Position numbers and translations under genes: made by a program
Notes under the pieces: model-generated
What the model was told of the DNA's origin: nothing
Databases searched by the model: none
Seen by the model: the letters and a program-made list of their open reading frames with translations, nothing else
Part shown: positions 12,390-26,300 of the stretch, piece after piece
How positions within the stretch are numbered: the first letter of the stretch is position 1
Layout of the letters: every line of letters starts with the position of its first letter
Assembly: GCF_014805625.2 (NCBI RefSeq)
Contig: NW_023998422.1
Location: forward strand, 4,835,874-4,899,873
Length of the DNA: 64,000 bases
DNA from: Glossina fuscipes
Taxonomy: Eukaryota > Arthropoda > Insecta > Diptera > Glossinidae
Direction of reading: 5' to 3'

Positions 12390-12760
12390 ACCGGAAAAAA
12401 CGGAACGGCCGTTCATGGCATGCTATGTTCGAAAATCGTTGAACGTGTTCAAGTAGTGAAAAGTTGCTACCGAAAAGCTGATTCGGAGGCGGGTACATTT
12501 CGTGCATTACGGGCATTATATCGCCAATACTATCGTCCATCTCAGCTCACTATAGGTGAAACTAAGTAAAAACATTTGAAGAAAGTCGATCTGTCAGACA
12601 TTTGTTAAGGCTCACATATCATCCAAATTCGCACTCGACCGAAAATACTGATGTGTGTTAGTGAAAGCGTTATATTGAAAAAAATTTGATCCAAATCTCA
12701 AGCCAGAGGGCGTTTTTTCACGCTTACTTTCAGAACGGCCTAATGGATAACCTTACGATT
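12390..12760 (+). mobile_element. Remnant of a Tc1/mariner-superfamily transposase with DUF4817-type HTH
   Basis: The frame VERVQVVKSCYRKAD, followed by TFRALRALYRQYYRPSQ, matches the N-terminal pattern of this group (VEIVxxYYxNGxSxxATFRALRxxYGxHNRPSxxTI). Downstream, CVSESVILKK recalls the VSESVxE segment. Frames break repeatedly and the catalytic domain is not readable. It is a different lineage from the other mariner relics here. Confidence 0.6.
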
Positions 12761-12989
12761 TTCTTTTTTATTGAAATACGCTCATCACAACGATTTTAAG
12801 CTTAAAGGCTGATGTACTTACTTAACCTCGTCATATCAACTCGGATGAGGATAGTCAAGCAGTTCTACTGAAAGTGACTGATTGTCGGGCGAACTCTAAA
12901 TTAAGTAAGTAAGACAACGGGGAGACCGCATCATCACGGAATTGTCCAAGAGAGACCCAACGAAGCGAAGTGATATAGAACTCGTCCGA

Positions 12990-14640
12990 CTATGGTGTTC
13001 TACATTTTCCTTGAGTACAAAAAAGAACAAAACTCATGTTACAAATCTATATTAAAATACCTTTCAGTAAGCGACACCGACAGAACTTGCATTTCTTTTG
13101 TCTTTTTGTTAAGCGATTCGGTTCAATCTTTAAACAGTTTGAGTGCTGGCGATTGGCTCGAAATACAAGCGCGCAGTACAACTGTCTTTTGTCGCTTAAA
13201 AATTATGTCATCATCTAAAGTACGCACCAGCTAATCATCTTTTTCTTTCGGTATAACTTCATCTAACGAAAATGCAATTAAAAAAAAAAAAAAAAAAATT
13301 TGCATATTGTTTGCTAAACAAAACGAAAAAATTAAAAAAATGCATAATTCGCGCATGTTGAAGCATTCGTTGTATGATGAAGAAATTGACCGAGTTTCCG
13401 AAATTAAAAAGTGAAAGCAAACTAGGCCAAATCCGAGGATATAACCCAGAAAGGAGGGAATGAAAAAAACGCAAAACATTTGTTTAGAATTAATAGAAAA
13501 AACTAAGAAAGAATTTTGTACAATATTTTGTGGACGATGTTGAGGTGAAAAATACGTTTGCTTCGTAGTTTGCTTTTTTCTCATCGTTTTTTTTTTTTTT
13601 TAATTCATTAGCGTAAAATTTAATTGGTAAATATTTTAGAATAATATTCAGAATTATTTTTATTTCATTTTGTTAAAATAGTTTTTTCTTTTTTGTAATT
13701 TTGAAATTTTTGCAACATTAACGGGGTCCATGTTCGCCACAGGCAATGCTTGTTTTACTTTATTGCTAGGAAACAAGTTACACCATTAGGTATTGTAAGT
13801 CAAGGTTTTTCCCATATTAAAGCATACTAGGAGTCTTGACGACGGGGAGCGGGGATGCTGCAAACATTCCACTATCTGATCCAAATATTTCAAATGAATT
13901 TTTGTCATGAATTTGGAAAATTGGAAATGTTTTCAAACAACCGATCGCTCAAAATAAATCGTTGTTTGTGAAAATCGTAACCTAAAGATTGAGCAAAAGA
14001 ATATTTGCATAGACATTAGACATATAAAGGGACGAACACACAAGCTTGGACTGATCCACAAAGTGTGTAGTATAATTTCAAACTTTCTGGATGTTAAACA
14101 CATCCGTGCAAACTAAATGTTTTTAATGCCATTTGCGGCAAAGTGTTGAAAATAAACAGAAGAATAACAATATTTTACTGGCATGAAGTCTACTGGTCGC
14201 TGCTCTTAGCCTATATTTTTTTGTCTGGTGGGTTGTTTTCGAACTTGGTACCTTGCATCCTTGCTAAAATAAGCTATGGCTAAATCGAATACAGATGAAA
14301 AGGAAGTACACGCCGATAGCTAGCAGAAGGGCTGGTTTGTATATGAAGGCAGGACGTCCTGTAATTGTATTAATTTTTCCAAATTTTTTATAATTAACTT
14401 AGTGTCTTATGTTGCATGTAGGAGCCGGGCATATTTGGAGGATTCTGGTGTTGAAAAAGGCCTGTAGACAGCTGTGCAATTAAGTGTTTCTGATACCCGT
14501 CAGCATCCTTTAAAACATGCCAAAAAGCTGGCGGGACTGCTTAGAAAATTTCTATGACTCGATTTGTACATTGTTGCCTTTCACTGTTTGTCTTGTAGCT
14601 GTGGTTTACCGCTTACCGGCAATAACTCAGTTATTTGGTT
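12990..14640. other. Noncoding, A/T-rich
   Basis: Poly(A) of 19 at 13280. The 117-codon minus frame (13584-13231) is Phe-rich translation of A-tracts and not a gene. Confidence 0.4.
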
Positions 14641-14659
14641 GAGCACTCATACTTTATGG

Positions 14660-14885
14660 TTTGATTAGTTTTATCCGCCTTAGCAGCCGTGTGTTCACAG
14701 GTTCATACGCAACTGCGGCGAAGATTGCTTTAGTTGTAGCTATAGTCAGTGCTCAGTTGATAAAGGCCAAGCACTTGTCGATTGGGCACACCTCCACTAG
14801 GCTGCGGCCTTTTTCTTCCGTCAGCGAAACCGATTATTGTACAGTTTTATCTGGTCGCAAACACAAAAAAGTGCTAACACCTTTT
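14660..14885 (+). mobile_element. SINE family B copy, diverged
   Basis: Same order as the 38.1-kb copy: A-box-like CGCCTTAGCAGCCG, B-box-like CAGGTTCATACGC, TTTAGTTGTAGCTATAGTCA, CTCAGTTGATAAAGGCCAAG and TAGGCTGCGGCC. A chance frame of 80 codons runs through it and is not a gene. Confidence 0.65.
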
Positions 14886-14909
14886 AAGGTTGTTCCACCG
14901 TAAAATATT

Positions 14910-16470
14910 TTGAACATAATAGACGTAGACGTATCATCTCTGATATCTCGAATTATTAAACAATGATGTGAAGCATTTGCGAATCTTTGCACATAAGTTC
15001 ATAACCATCGTACCATATTCCCCATATAAAAGTATTCATATCGCTAATGTGTGTATCATCTAATCTTTACTCTTTATGCCAAAATTGTTAAAAATTCAGA
15101 GGAAAGTAATCTCAAAAAAAAAAAAAAAAAAAAAAGAAGAGAAAAAAAGGAAAAAAAAAAACTAATGTAAACAATCGTCTTGGGTACCATTTTGTATGAA
15201 TGCCAAAGTGTACCTTATGCAACTAACGGAGATAAAAAAGCAAAAACCTTTATTCCGCTCATGCATATAAAATCCTTAGTTGGTTGTTTGCATTAGTAAC
15301 AAAAGTAACACCGAATAGATTCCAGCTGTGTAGTTGCCTGTACGTTGCCTGTTAAATATTCGAAAAATTGAAAAACGTGGGACTTTAAATATACCTCTCC
15401 TACGACTACCGATGGCCAAGTTAGTTAAATCTATATATATTCAGGCATCATGGAAAACTTTAACAGGCTTGCACACGTCACTTACAACTGTTCATACATG
15501 AAAATTTATGCAATTTACATATGTGTACCAAAATTTATGCAGAAAAAATATTTCAATAGTTACTACTACCTATCTATACCAGTTTCCTATCGCCCCTCTG
15601 CTGACCTATTTTATGCAAATTTCTTATGCATACAGTTTTGCAAGCCCATCTTGCTACCTTTTGTTTTATAAGGCAAACACCCAAAATGTATATATATAGA
15701 AAAAAATCTGAATGAAACGACATCAAAAAAAAAAACAAAAAAAAAAAGACAGAAAAATGCAAAACAAATAAAAATTTGGTCATTTAAGCGCTGGAGGCCA
15801 CATCATCGCCACCATTCAAATGTACGCAATACACATAATGAAAGTGAAGCAAACACAAAAAAAAAAAAAAAAACTGAAGAGAGGCAAACGAAATATTTTA
15901 AATTCTTTCCGTTTCCCCTTTCAGGGGAAATTCAAAACGAGGCTATTTATATGCTGACGGATGTTCACATATGCATAAATTATGTATGTATATATATTTT
16001 TTCTTCTTTTCATCACATATTCTTTTTAATACGAGTTTTTTCCTATTTAGACGCTTTCACTATAATTCATTTTCGAATGTTGATACACACTTATTGGCGA
16101 AATATTTAACAGTCGCCTATTAGGTTATGATAGAGAATGAAATACGGAAATGGAGTAAAATAGATTGATAGGGAAACAGAGAGAGAGAGAGCGAGACAGA
16201 AGTTTTGCGAAACTAATTAATGTTTACTCGTGTTAGTTGAATACATTACCCTTCTCCGGAAACTAAAAATAATTTATCATATGATTGGGATTTATAAAGT
16301 AGGATTAGGCTGGAATATGTTCGATTTTACTTTTAATGAAGTGATGCCTCAAAAACAAGTATTAAAAATTAATGATGAGTGGCGATGAGTGATTGAAAAA
16401 ATCTCTATTAAGGAGAGAATTAAAAGAAAAAAGAAGGCAAGGAGAACACAATTGTGGAACAGAGTCCACC
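14910..16470. other. Noncoding with poly(A) runs
   Basis: Runs of 22 A (15114) and 17 A (15857). An acceptor-like CGTTTCCCCTTTCAG at about 15907 has no supportable exon after it. Confidence 0.4.
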
Positions 16471-16479
16471 ATTAAATAG

Positions 16480-16700
16480 TGTTCGTGTTTGGGCCAAAAC
16501 CCGTCAATCCACAAAATTTCATCCAAATGTATCAAGCGGACGAATGCCTCAGAGGGACAAATGGATGGAGAGAGGCTCAGATCGATTCAGATAGTGATGG
16601 TGAGAGTCAATCGATCGTTGTAACAAAAGATGGGTTCATCCCAAATAATTCTGGGTGTACTTTATATATCCTTATAGTGCAAGTGGTGTAGGGTATAATT
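16480..16700 (-). repeat. Dispersed repeat, family C end, inverted
   Basis: ATCGATTCAGATAGTGATGG, and at the end GTGCAAGTGGTGTAGGGTAT, are the reverse-complement of the family start (ACCCTACACCACTTG). Confidence 0.55.
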
Positions 16701-17339
16701 ATTCTAATTACTTTATATCCTGTATTTTCACGGAAGAAAGCCCACAAGTTACGGTAACGAAAGTCCATTAAAACAACCAACATTTGTACGGCTTTGCTGA
16801 AAGGAAAAACTTTTCCTCGTTGCTAAGTTGCATTTTATTCACGAAGTAAAACCAGAAAAATCGATAAAATAATTATAATAATTAAAAAATCTTAAAAAAT
16901 ACACTAATATACAAGGGACAGAGGAGGAAGAATACAAAATGCCATTTCATCCTTTTATTGCGCCTTAAAGAGCTGTTAATGCAATTAAAAAAATGTAACT
17001 TCATGTCATGGTCGTACGGTCGCAGAAAGTTTCTACATACCTATATTATTCATTCATGTGTGCAGACGTATGAAAAACAGCTGGTTGAAAACGATTAATC
17101 GGGACCGAATTTTGTACGTCTGCCACTATCGACGTCGCTTGCACATATTTTAGGGAGAAAAAAATCTGTACGGTACGGATGTTCTTCCCACTGCAACTTA
17201 AGAACAATCAGGAAAGGCTAAGTATTTATTTATTTTTTTAATAATGACGTTCAATAGTCTATAATTGGCGACAACCTATCCCCCTGCGCGGAAAAATGTT
17301 CAACAGTTTTTTTTGGTGGAGAAAGTGAAAAAAAAAGTG

Positions 17340-17660
17340 AAACTTTTGTCACTTGAACGTTTATAAGGGCTTGGCCCACTTTTTACATTTTTGGTTATGA
17401 ATAGTAGAGTCCTCCTCCACATAAATTTAGAAGATTTTAGCCAAATTTTTGCTTAGCGAAACAGATGCGCCTTCAGCTTACGCTTTACTGTGAGCTTTTC
17501 CTTTGACCGAATTGGTTCGTTTTCAATACCAACCTGCATGCAAGAACTTCTAATACACTCAGACGGACAGACATTGCTAGATAGATCCACAATTTGCCGC
17601 TGTTCAACAATATATTTATACTTTACAGACCCTGAAGCTTTGCCTTCCATGATGCAAACG
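17340..17660 (+). repeat. Dispersed element, partial family D copy
   Basis: TTTTCAATACCAACCTGCATG, GCAAGAACTTC and ACTCAGACGGACAGACATTG match the 22.7-kb region. The left end is decayed. Confidence 0.5.
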
Positions 17661-18129
17661 TTTTCAAGAAATGAAAATTTTTGTGAGATACTAAAAAAAA
17701 AAAAATTCCGCAAGCGATCTAAGCGGTTTTCTAAGCTATGAAATCAAGCGTTTTGTCCCTCTATACCAATTCTTGCAACTCCAAGCAGCAACAAGCAATT
17801 AATCGTCGAACGAAAAAATGGGCTTACGTCCGTTGCCTCGAAAGTCGGAAATCCGAATATAAAAAGTGGGGAATATGTTTGGGTATTTCTCGATAGCTAC
17901 CTATCCAAATTTCTAAATTTCCCACCATTTTCAAGGCGGGGCTAGCGTTGAACAATCACTTGATTGAGTCGATGTGAATGTTTTTTTGAAACCTGGTATC
18001 AGTTGAATATCAGTTTAAGCTTTCGGTTTAGACTGCAGTAGGCCTATGCAAACTAGGAACGAGATGGACACGTCGCATGCGGACATTGCATCATCATTAC
18101 AGTGAAATTTTGGATAGGTTAAGTGAAAC

Positions 18130-18270
18130 GCGGCCGTCTTAGTTTCGAGAACAATGAATGCTCGGGGCAGTCAAAAACTGTAACTACTGTACCATGGCGC
18201 TGAAGGATGGGCGATTATAGTAGAGCTTACAAATATGTCCAAAGAAAGTGTTTCTCACTTATTGGATCAA
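18130..18270 (+). mobile_element. Possible reverse-transcriptase scrap
   Basis: The frame LLYHGAEGWAI resembles the LLYGAEAWTM motif near the end of LINE reverse transcriptases. Little else is readable. The adjoining 94-codon frame (18207-18491) shows no domain. Confidence 0.3.
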
Positions 18271-18849
18271 GATTTAGGCAGGGAAAGCCTGCTAATTTAT
18301 TGAGTATCCTGAGCGCTGCAATAGAGCGAAGACGAAGAGAAGAACATTTAAGGCAAATGCAGAGATCATTGTGGGATCTGAAGCACATTTTGAAAATGTT
18401 CGCATATTTATCTTCTTTCACTTACATAGACTTCTTATCAAAGTATCAGAACTCTAAAGACGGACGTAGACTTGATTTCCAAACAATCTGAAAACATCTC
18501 TTAGTTAATAGATTTATAGCATCCAATGAAAAGCTGAATTGCAATAGAAAAGAAGGATTCTATTGTACTTTTTGTTTATCTTATTAATACTATCGCTTAT
18601 GCATTTTACAAATAAATTTCCAAGCATAACTTTGTGTTTCCACTTCCGTAAGTAAAGAAAGCATTTGAAGACTACTTAATGACGCACATTAGTCCAACTG
18701 CCATAAATTATAAGAAGAATCCTTTATCCTACTCAAATTCATTTATCTTAGTGCAGACAGAGCACATACTCTATATATATATGCGATAGGTTTACATGAT
18801 GTCTGTACAAAAACTTTGGACTTATGGTCTTATAATGTTTTCCCTGCAG

Positions 18850-18931
18850 GAAATGCAGCCTTAAGTTTAAGATGTCTTTCGCTACTCAAACCATGATATT
18901 ACCTTTCAACCAGCACATGCTTATGTTTAAG
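18850..18931 (+). other. Candidate internal exon (82 nt)
   Basis: The stretch is bounded by an acceptor (TGTTTTCCCTGCAG) and a donor (TTTAAG then GTAAAT). One frame is open throughout: KCSLKFKMSFATQTM, then ILPFNQHMLMFK. No partner exon was identified, so this remains a splice-site-based guess. Confidence 0.25.
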
Positions 18932-18939
18932 GTAAATGA

Positions 18940-21900
18940 TGTTTACTCTCAGAGCATTACATATATATATATATATGGTTATGCAAGGAAACAGTTAACA
19001 TAACGTAAGAGTTTTAAATTAGTTTTTTTTTTTTTTTTGCTCCTCTTTCTTTTATTTGAATACAATGGCATTGGTAGTGGTGTTGAATTATCAAGTGAAT
19101 AATGTTTACTGGAGACCACCTGAGGGTTTTATTTTTATGTGTAACCAAAGCATTATAGCTACTAAATAAGAGCAGGAACACAAAGACATACAATTATGTG
19201 TTCACAGTTTAATGGATTTTCCCCCGTTACCCACGTACCGACATATTTGTGTTTTAAATGTTTTTGATGTTTTCTTTCGTTTTTTTTTTTTTAATTTCTT
19301 TTCTATGCACTGAAGGGAAGTGTTGCGTATTGTATGTTAGAGATTTGTGTCTTGAATTCCTATTTGTTTAAGAGATTGTTGTATTGATTGTGGTTGCGGG
19401 CTGCTGTTGCCGTTGTTATTGCTGTAATTCCTTTAGAAACAGTTAGCCATTCGAAAATCACTTTTGTTCCACAGCATTGTTTATTTGTTTATTTAGTTAG
19501 GTTTAGAGGCTAAAGGTCAATACCTATTGTGCATAATGTTTGTGCGCAGTTTAGTATGTAGAAGAAATACCTTTTGTTTTCACTAAGACGCTGTCATGTG
19601 GAAGGAAAAACTTTTCAGACATTTTAAAAGCCACACATACCTTCACACACCCATCCAAGATAACAATTTTCAGAAGCTTAATGATACCTTTTCGCTAAAG
19701 GGTTATAATATAAATAAACGCATTTGTATTTACCTCGTTCTTGGTTGAGTTATAGAAACATACTTGGAAGACCAAAGTTTCCCACTACCTCGTGGATCTA
19801 AAATCCCTTCTAGTTTTGCTGCTGCTGCTGCTGTAGTTCATAATTTTTGCAAATTTACAAACACAAGCAATTAGAAAGAAATTATATTCAGACTGTCGCA
19901 AATTTGCTGAAAGGCCTTTTCCGCCTTTTATCTGCACACCCATACGAGCGGGGAATCGCCTAAATGAAAGTCAGCCTTCGGAAAAAGCGACACTTTTTAC
20001 ACCTGATTACCTCCAGTTAAGTGAATATAAAAATGCAAGTTGACCATAGATGGCCCTAGCTGTCGCGTAGAGGCCATAAATTTGTTCAAGTGTGTTGTAT
20101 ATATATCTCTATAGGTCGCAACCTTAACACTTGTTGCAGTGAATAACCATTTTTTTTTTAACAATGAATAAATCAAGTTTCGTGTTAAATAAAGAGCATT
20201 CACCGACAATGATCCAGAGAGACAACATCCATGTATAGTACTGGGTATGAAATGAGCTTATTTTGAGAGACTCAAGCGTAAAAACTCCGGTTATGGCAAC
20301 CACACCTACGGGACTGAACGGGAGCTGTGACAGGAACAATTAAACGCCTTGAACCGTTGCCCATTCCAAAATCAAGGGGAATATCAGAAAAGGCGACATA
20401 AGGTCAGCTTTCCGTTATGACATTGTAGAGAATGTTGGTTCGCGAGTCAAGCGGGAAATGATAGCCTTTTCAGCTTACCGACCAAACTTATGTCTATCCG
20501 ATTACCACGCACTTTCTGAACGTCGTACCACCTCTCTTATAAAAAATGTATGAAATGGTTTGACTAGTAGCTGATCTCAAAACAGCAACAATTTTTTTTT
20601 AGGGCCGAAGATGCACAACTTCTGTTGGCTTATAGATGTGAAAGGCACATCTTCAAAATGATGCATTCGAACATTGCAACAAATCTGGCGCTGTAGAGCA
20701 ATGTTGTATAAGCCAACAAAAGACGGCCTACGCTCGAGCTCGGTTGCATTGCCGTTGCATGGGAATGGTTGTCATTTATTTTTACGTTTGCCAACCCCTA
20801 AGAGATGCTAACGACATTTCATTGAAGTCTATCGTTTACCGACCTGAACAAGTGCCGCAACTTGTAATTCAGTGAAAAACAGGGACTCACCTCGGCAATC
20901 GTCTTTGCAATGAATTGTGATTTTTCTTCAAATTGTTTAAAGTCCTGAGTCAGATGCAGGTGTCAAACATTCGGCTTTACTTGTTAGACCATTAGAGATA
21001 TGAATTTTTGCGCAAAATATGTCGACAGTTATTCATAGAAATTCCTGAATACTATACTTCGTCGATAATGTGAGGCTATCGGCAACAGTACTTACAGACG
21101 ACATAACATTGTTTTTTACTCCTTTGATTCATTCGTGCATTGTGTACGAAACAAGGCAATGTAGGTCTGAGCATAACGATCGTCTCCACAATTATAGGAC
21201 TTGTGTAAATTAGGCAAATGTCTTACTTTCTGATGCTTAGCTTCAATCATTTGCACATAATCAGAACATTGCAGTTTCTGTCCGTTCCCAACCACAAAAC
21301 TGCCAAATGAACCTACATTGCAATCACATTGTTTAAGGGAATGCTTCGATACGAAGCAAATCGATATTTGATTCACTATTGTTCTTGTAAACACGATATG
21401 TACGTTCGCTGCAAGTGTGGCAATATTTTTTTTGTTTTTTAAAAGCCTTCTCTTTAGACAATTTGTATTTTAAGTTCGTTGTGTGTTATCAGCATCAACA
21501 CCGCCATCATTACTGACAGCATTAGATGAACACGTGGTCTTGGCCAATGCATGCCATTGGATTGCATTCTCGATGATTTTAAACAAAACCGTAGACTGTC
21601 GTAATTTGTTTGCTAGAGTTCTGCGAAAGTTAGTAATGAGCAGATAGCCAGCAATGCGACTACGATTGCCTTAGATGAAGTACAAACATTACGGCATTTG
21701 CAAAACAAGAATATTCTTACATGTTTGCTTGGCAACTGAGCTCAGTGAATGAATGAATGAAATGCGTAATAATAATGAATATGGTTATCAGGAAAATTGA
21801 TTGATCGCGTTCCAAACGCATTATTTCTTCAGCTTGGCTTTCGCATCATGATTCTCACGAATTTCTTGCTTGCTTTTATTTAACGTTTATCGTTAGTAGG

Positions 21901-22080
21901 AAAATTAATTAATTATGTCCGGAAAGTGTATGCATTAGATTTCGTTTGTTTGAAGATCTGTTAAAGTCTCAGGCAACTTGTAACAAAAAAAAATAAAAAA
22001 TAAACAAAATTAGAAGAAAAAGAAAGAACCTTTTAAAATTTTGAAAGAAAAGGAAGAAAATTATATTCAGCCTCTTTGGA
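18940..22080. other. Noncoding, one short inverted repeat
   Basis: TGTTGGCTTATA near 20621 is inverted as TATAAGCCAACA near 20708, possibly marking a small element. The minus frame at 21394-21116 has five cysteines but no start codon or domain. Confidence 0.35.
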
Positions 22081-22087
22081 TCTTTTA

Positions 22088-22900
22088 TAGTCCATCGCCG
22101 TTGTCCGAAAAACAGCAAAAGATTTAAATTTTTGGTTTTTTTCTATTTTCATAATGAAAATTACTTGATGATGAGCAACAAGCAAAAAACACGCAAAGCA
22201 AAGATATTCACAGCTTTTGTTACATAAGCTTATGGGCGTCTCGCAGGCATATTCTTTGAAAAATTTGGATCATTTTTGAATTCTCTTGCAAGTCCGTAGG
22301 CAACATTTTAATTTTTTTGCGAACGGGAGTTTGCTTATCACAGATACTACACAGTTGTGCAGGCTGCTGCAGCTGGACAGATGAATGGATGGACCTGCTT
22401 AGGTGCTTTTCCAATTTGCCGAATTGGGGCCAAAAATTTATATACCTTATGATGTTTTTGAAGCCTTCTTCTGTGCGTTACAAGGCTTCTGAGAAAAAAA
22501 TGAAATTACGACACAAAATTGCGTAGGCGTGGCCAATTTGTTTAATTTTTATGGTAGCACTACAGCATCGTCCATAGAGTATAGACTGAAATTTTTGGGG
22601 ATGTATCTGATAGAATTCGTGAGTGAATTGCAAAAAATCAATTTCTTATATCTTTTGGAAAAACAAGGAGATCCTCAGTTCACTTGGTACCGTGGCCGTG
22701 TCCTACGACCGAATTTGCCCATTTTCAATACCAACCTGTGCGCAAGAACGTCCAACATTTATACCAAATTTCAAGTGGATAGTTTTTTTTTCGGCCGACA
22801 GAATGTCTACAGCAGGCAGATAGACGGAACACCGGACAGATGGACATGTTTATCTCGATGCTGATCAAGAGTATATATACATTGCGGAATTTCTAAAGCT
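22088..22900 (+). repeat. Dispersed element, family D copy
   Basis: Starts CTTTTATAGTCCATCGCCG and shares GCGTAGGCGTGGCCAATTTG with the 6.9-kb copy. Later it has TTTTCAATACCAACCTG, GCAAGAACG and CAGACAGATAGACGG-like runs. The apparent 111-codon frame here belongs to the repeat. Confidence 0.6.
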
Positions 22901-22919
22901 TCGCTTTGAGAAATGGCAA

Positions 22920-25900
22920 CATTCAGACAAAATGAAGTTACCCCTCATCAGATGGTGGGGGGGGTGTAACAGAACAAATTGTTGTTGGCTGAGGCTGACC
23001 TAGAACAATGTTCCCATATATACGTTGTTAACGCTTCGTATAAACGGTTTGATTGGTTTATATTCTTATCTATAATTTATTAAACCGATTAACTATTTAT
23101 TAAATAATAAAGTTTTACAAAGGATTAAAAAATCATAAACTTTTTTGTTATGCGAACAAGGGTATGCTTCTTAAGTGTTGTGCGGTTTTAGCTCACACTT
23201 ACGAGCTTGAAACAAAAAAGGCTGCTTCAGTAATACAGAAAGAATTACTTATCTCTAACCGCATGACTGCAAAAATCTTACACTTAAACTATATAACAGA
23301 TAAACGATAAGCAGGACAAATGTGATGACAAACGATTATCGATGGTTGATGATGTAAACTTACCGATTAAGCTTTGACGGTAACAAATTATTGTTGCTCA
23401 TTATCATGCAAGAGTGGCACGTGCGCTTGCTTTAGTCACAATTCGCACTTGTCATCTCAATAAAGTTGACATTTTCTTATACTCATCGCAGTAATATCTA
23501 ATTATCTGACTGAATGGAGAATTAAATTAAATGCAAGAAAGACGCAAACTCTCTTACTTTTTCTTAGCCTTTCTATAGTGAAAATGACCAGTGATCCAGT
23601 GATTTTAATGTCCTCAGGTCAGTGGGACGTTTTGTTTCAAGTTTTATGATCTGTTTCGTTTGCTGTGTCCTTCCCTCAAGCAAATACAGATCGCTACATA
23701 ATAACTATTAACACTTGAATGCATATTATTGCCAATTGTCTACATTCAAATTCCAAATACCCTTCGTCTGATTCCACAAAACCTAAATGCGTGCGTTTCC
23801 GAACGCAAGTCGGACAATAAATCATGTATGAAAGTGAAAAGTTTACTTTGCTTGTGAAGATTCGAGGTTTAAGTTAAGTTTTTTTTGATGCAACCATTTT
23901 ATGAAAGACTCTCTACACCAAGAAACCTATGAGGATGAAATTGTAGATAAGCAATGTCTGGATATCTGAGTGACATGCTGGAAACACAATAAGCTTATCA
24001 CAATGTAGTCAATTTATGTAGGCTCCGAACTAGCCGCAACTGTCAACAGATACCATAAAAAACAAAGTAAACAAATCTCTATAGCCTATGAGAGGAGTTG
24101 ACATCATGAGTAGCCTGTTGATTAGGATCGGAATCAAAAGTCGCCTGATTGATATGGCAGTGATCAATTCATGGGAATTGTATAAAAAAAACAAGCCAAA
24201 CCTTGCATTGCGCGATTGGAGATGAAAATTTGCAGAGACATTGTGCTCTCATAAAAAATATGATGCGAACAAAAGATCCAGTGATCTAGAACGCAAGAAA
24301 AAGTGATGGAAACTAGTAAACACCAAGATCTCACGATGCCTGTCCCGCCAAAAGATGGTATACACAATGATGAGGAAAGATGCACTTCTGAAAATAGATG
24401 CAAACTTCCACGTTGTATAGGATTTTTTTAGACTGAGTGCATCGAATGCAAAGTTGCTTTGTGTCAACGACAAAACGACAAAAAATCTCAATTTCTTTGC
24501 TGTGTTTCTTGCAGAAACAGTAAGAAAATTTCTTTACTAATGAATAATATGAATACATGATCATTTACTTTCGTCTAAAATAATTTTAGTAATAAACGCA
24601 TACTGTTGCCAAAAATCTACGTACCTTTTTCCTTTTTTTTTTTTCAAAATACATGCTCAATATTATTACTTGCATTCTCTAAATTATCCTTTAGGCAACC
24701 TACGATTATATTCGTATAGGGAACGATTTTTTAAAATTCCAAACAACAAATCATGCAGTCAAGGTTTAAGATCATTGTTGGTTTCGTTTTGTTAGCGTTT
24801 TCATCGACCTAACGTACGGCATTCTTTTCCACGTCTTTTCATATTTTCAAGTTTTTTATGCCGCATAACTGCAGAATGCATCTCATCGCATTGTTCGTTT
24901 TTTCTTTTTGTTTTTATTTAAATTACACAGCGTTTTAGCTTCGTACTAATGAAATGTTTTATAATCTTTGAATAGTCGGTTTTAGTTCACAAGAATTCTG
25001 CGGAATGTCCTTGTCTAGTTTCGCTAAGCTTTGAAATAAAAGTCGCATTTTTAACCTATCAACCGCTCATATACTTTTGTGCATGTTGTTTATTCTAAGA
25101 TGATTGAAAAGTTCTCTATGAAAAATGCTGAAGGAAACGTACTGCGGAAGATTTATGTTACCTTTGACCTTTGCCAATAGCAGCAGACATCGAAATTCCA
25201 AAGGCGGCCCGATTCGGTGAGGCAGGTTGTAATTAATAGGGCATAGAATAAAGCCGTGATTTCTTCGAAGGAATTTCCTACCTTGCAGCTAAATGAAATT
25301 GAGTTTTTTCAAATTTCTTAACTGCAAAGTGCAAGTTACACTTAACCGAACACAGGGTGTCTCAATATTCATGCAAGATAGTCCGAAATAATGATTTAAC
25401 TTCAATAGATTACCTTAAAAATTCAGTGAGACTGCATCATGCATCCACTTCGCCTAGTACGATTGTTCATTCGTTTTGATAATCGCACGCGAAAAACTAG
25501 ATTATTATCTTTCTGGAAAGGCATACTTTCCATGAGAGATCGTGTATTATGGTATGTCCAAAACATCATATGACGTGATCCAAATTTGGAAAACTTTACT
25601 TACTCCCTACAAATTTAATATTTTTTCAGTTTACGTCATAGAAAATTAGAAATTTTACTCTCGCTTTTCGTAATAATCCTTGCAAGTCTTAGGATTTGAA
25701 AAATAGACTTATCTGATCCAAATACTCTGCTAGAATTTTGCTATGGACCAGTTTTCATCATAAAATATTAAAAATTAAACTTTTTTCGGAAGGGCCGACT
25801 ACTCATGAGAAATCTTATATGGATTGAGTTCCAAGAAATCGACCCATATCGCTGATATTTGGTCCACTTAATTTTTATCTCATATTATTATCACGAACAA

Positions 25901-26050
25901 ATTTTCACCGCGAAATATCGAATATTATAACTGTTTACTATATAAAGATTCAGTTTTCGTAGGAGCGGTTATATGAGAATGGGTTCTAAAAACTGTCTCA
26001 GTAAAACTAAATTGCCTCATAATAATTTAGAAAGTCGAAGTACTATTACT
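22920..26050. other. Noncoding, unrecognised
   Basis: Overlapping minus frames at 24.16-24.56 kb have no supportable domain. 25.4-26.0 kb may be old dispersed-repeat DNA. Confidence 0.35.
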
Positions 26051-26059
26051 CAGAGAGTG

Positions 26060-26300
26060 CAAAAATTTTAAAAAAAATTCTGGGATTGATCGCAAAGCTG
26101 GACCGATCCGAACGATTTATCTACCAGCCTGACAGTGGAACACAAAAATATGTAGGCAGACTTCAGAGAGACAGAGGGGCAAGCTTCGATCGATTCACAA
26201 AATAATTCTGAATGATGAAAATTGGGTCTGTCTTAAGTCGTTCCGGGTGGTACATACGTCCGCATAAACCTAATGTATCTTACACCACTTGTGGCCTGGG
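26060..26300 (-). repeat. Dispersed repeat, family C end, inverted
   Basis: GCTGGACCGATCCGAACGAT, AGACAGAGGGGCAAGCTTC, GGTACATACGTCCGCATAAAC and TTACACCACTTGTGG. It shares the unit from which the 62.6-kb array is built. Confidence 0.55.

Noticed and set aside
13231..13584. 117-codon minus frame
   Set aside because: Phe-rich product of poly(A) tracts.
21116..21394. Cysteine-containing minus frame of 92 codons
   Set aside because: No ATG near its start and no signal peptide. The open frame begins in an A-rich tract.
24420..24540. Minus-strand Cys/His pattern resembling a TRIM B-box (CKKHSKEIEIFC, LCIRC)
   Set aside because: Spacing is wrong by two residues, an 8-base tandem duplication sits inside, and the zinc-binding His pair is missing. 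Likely coincidence.
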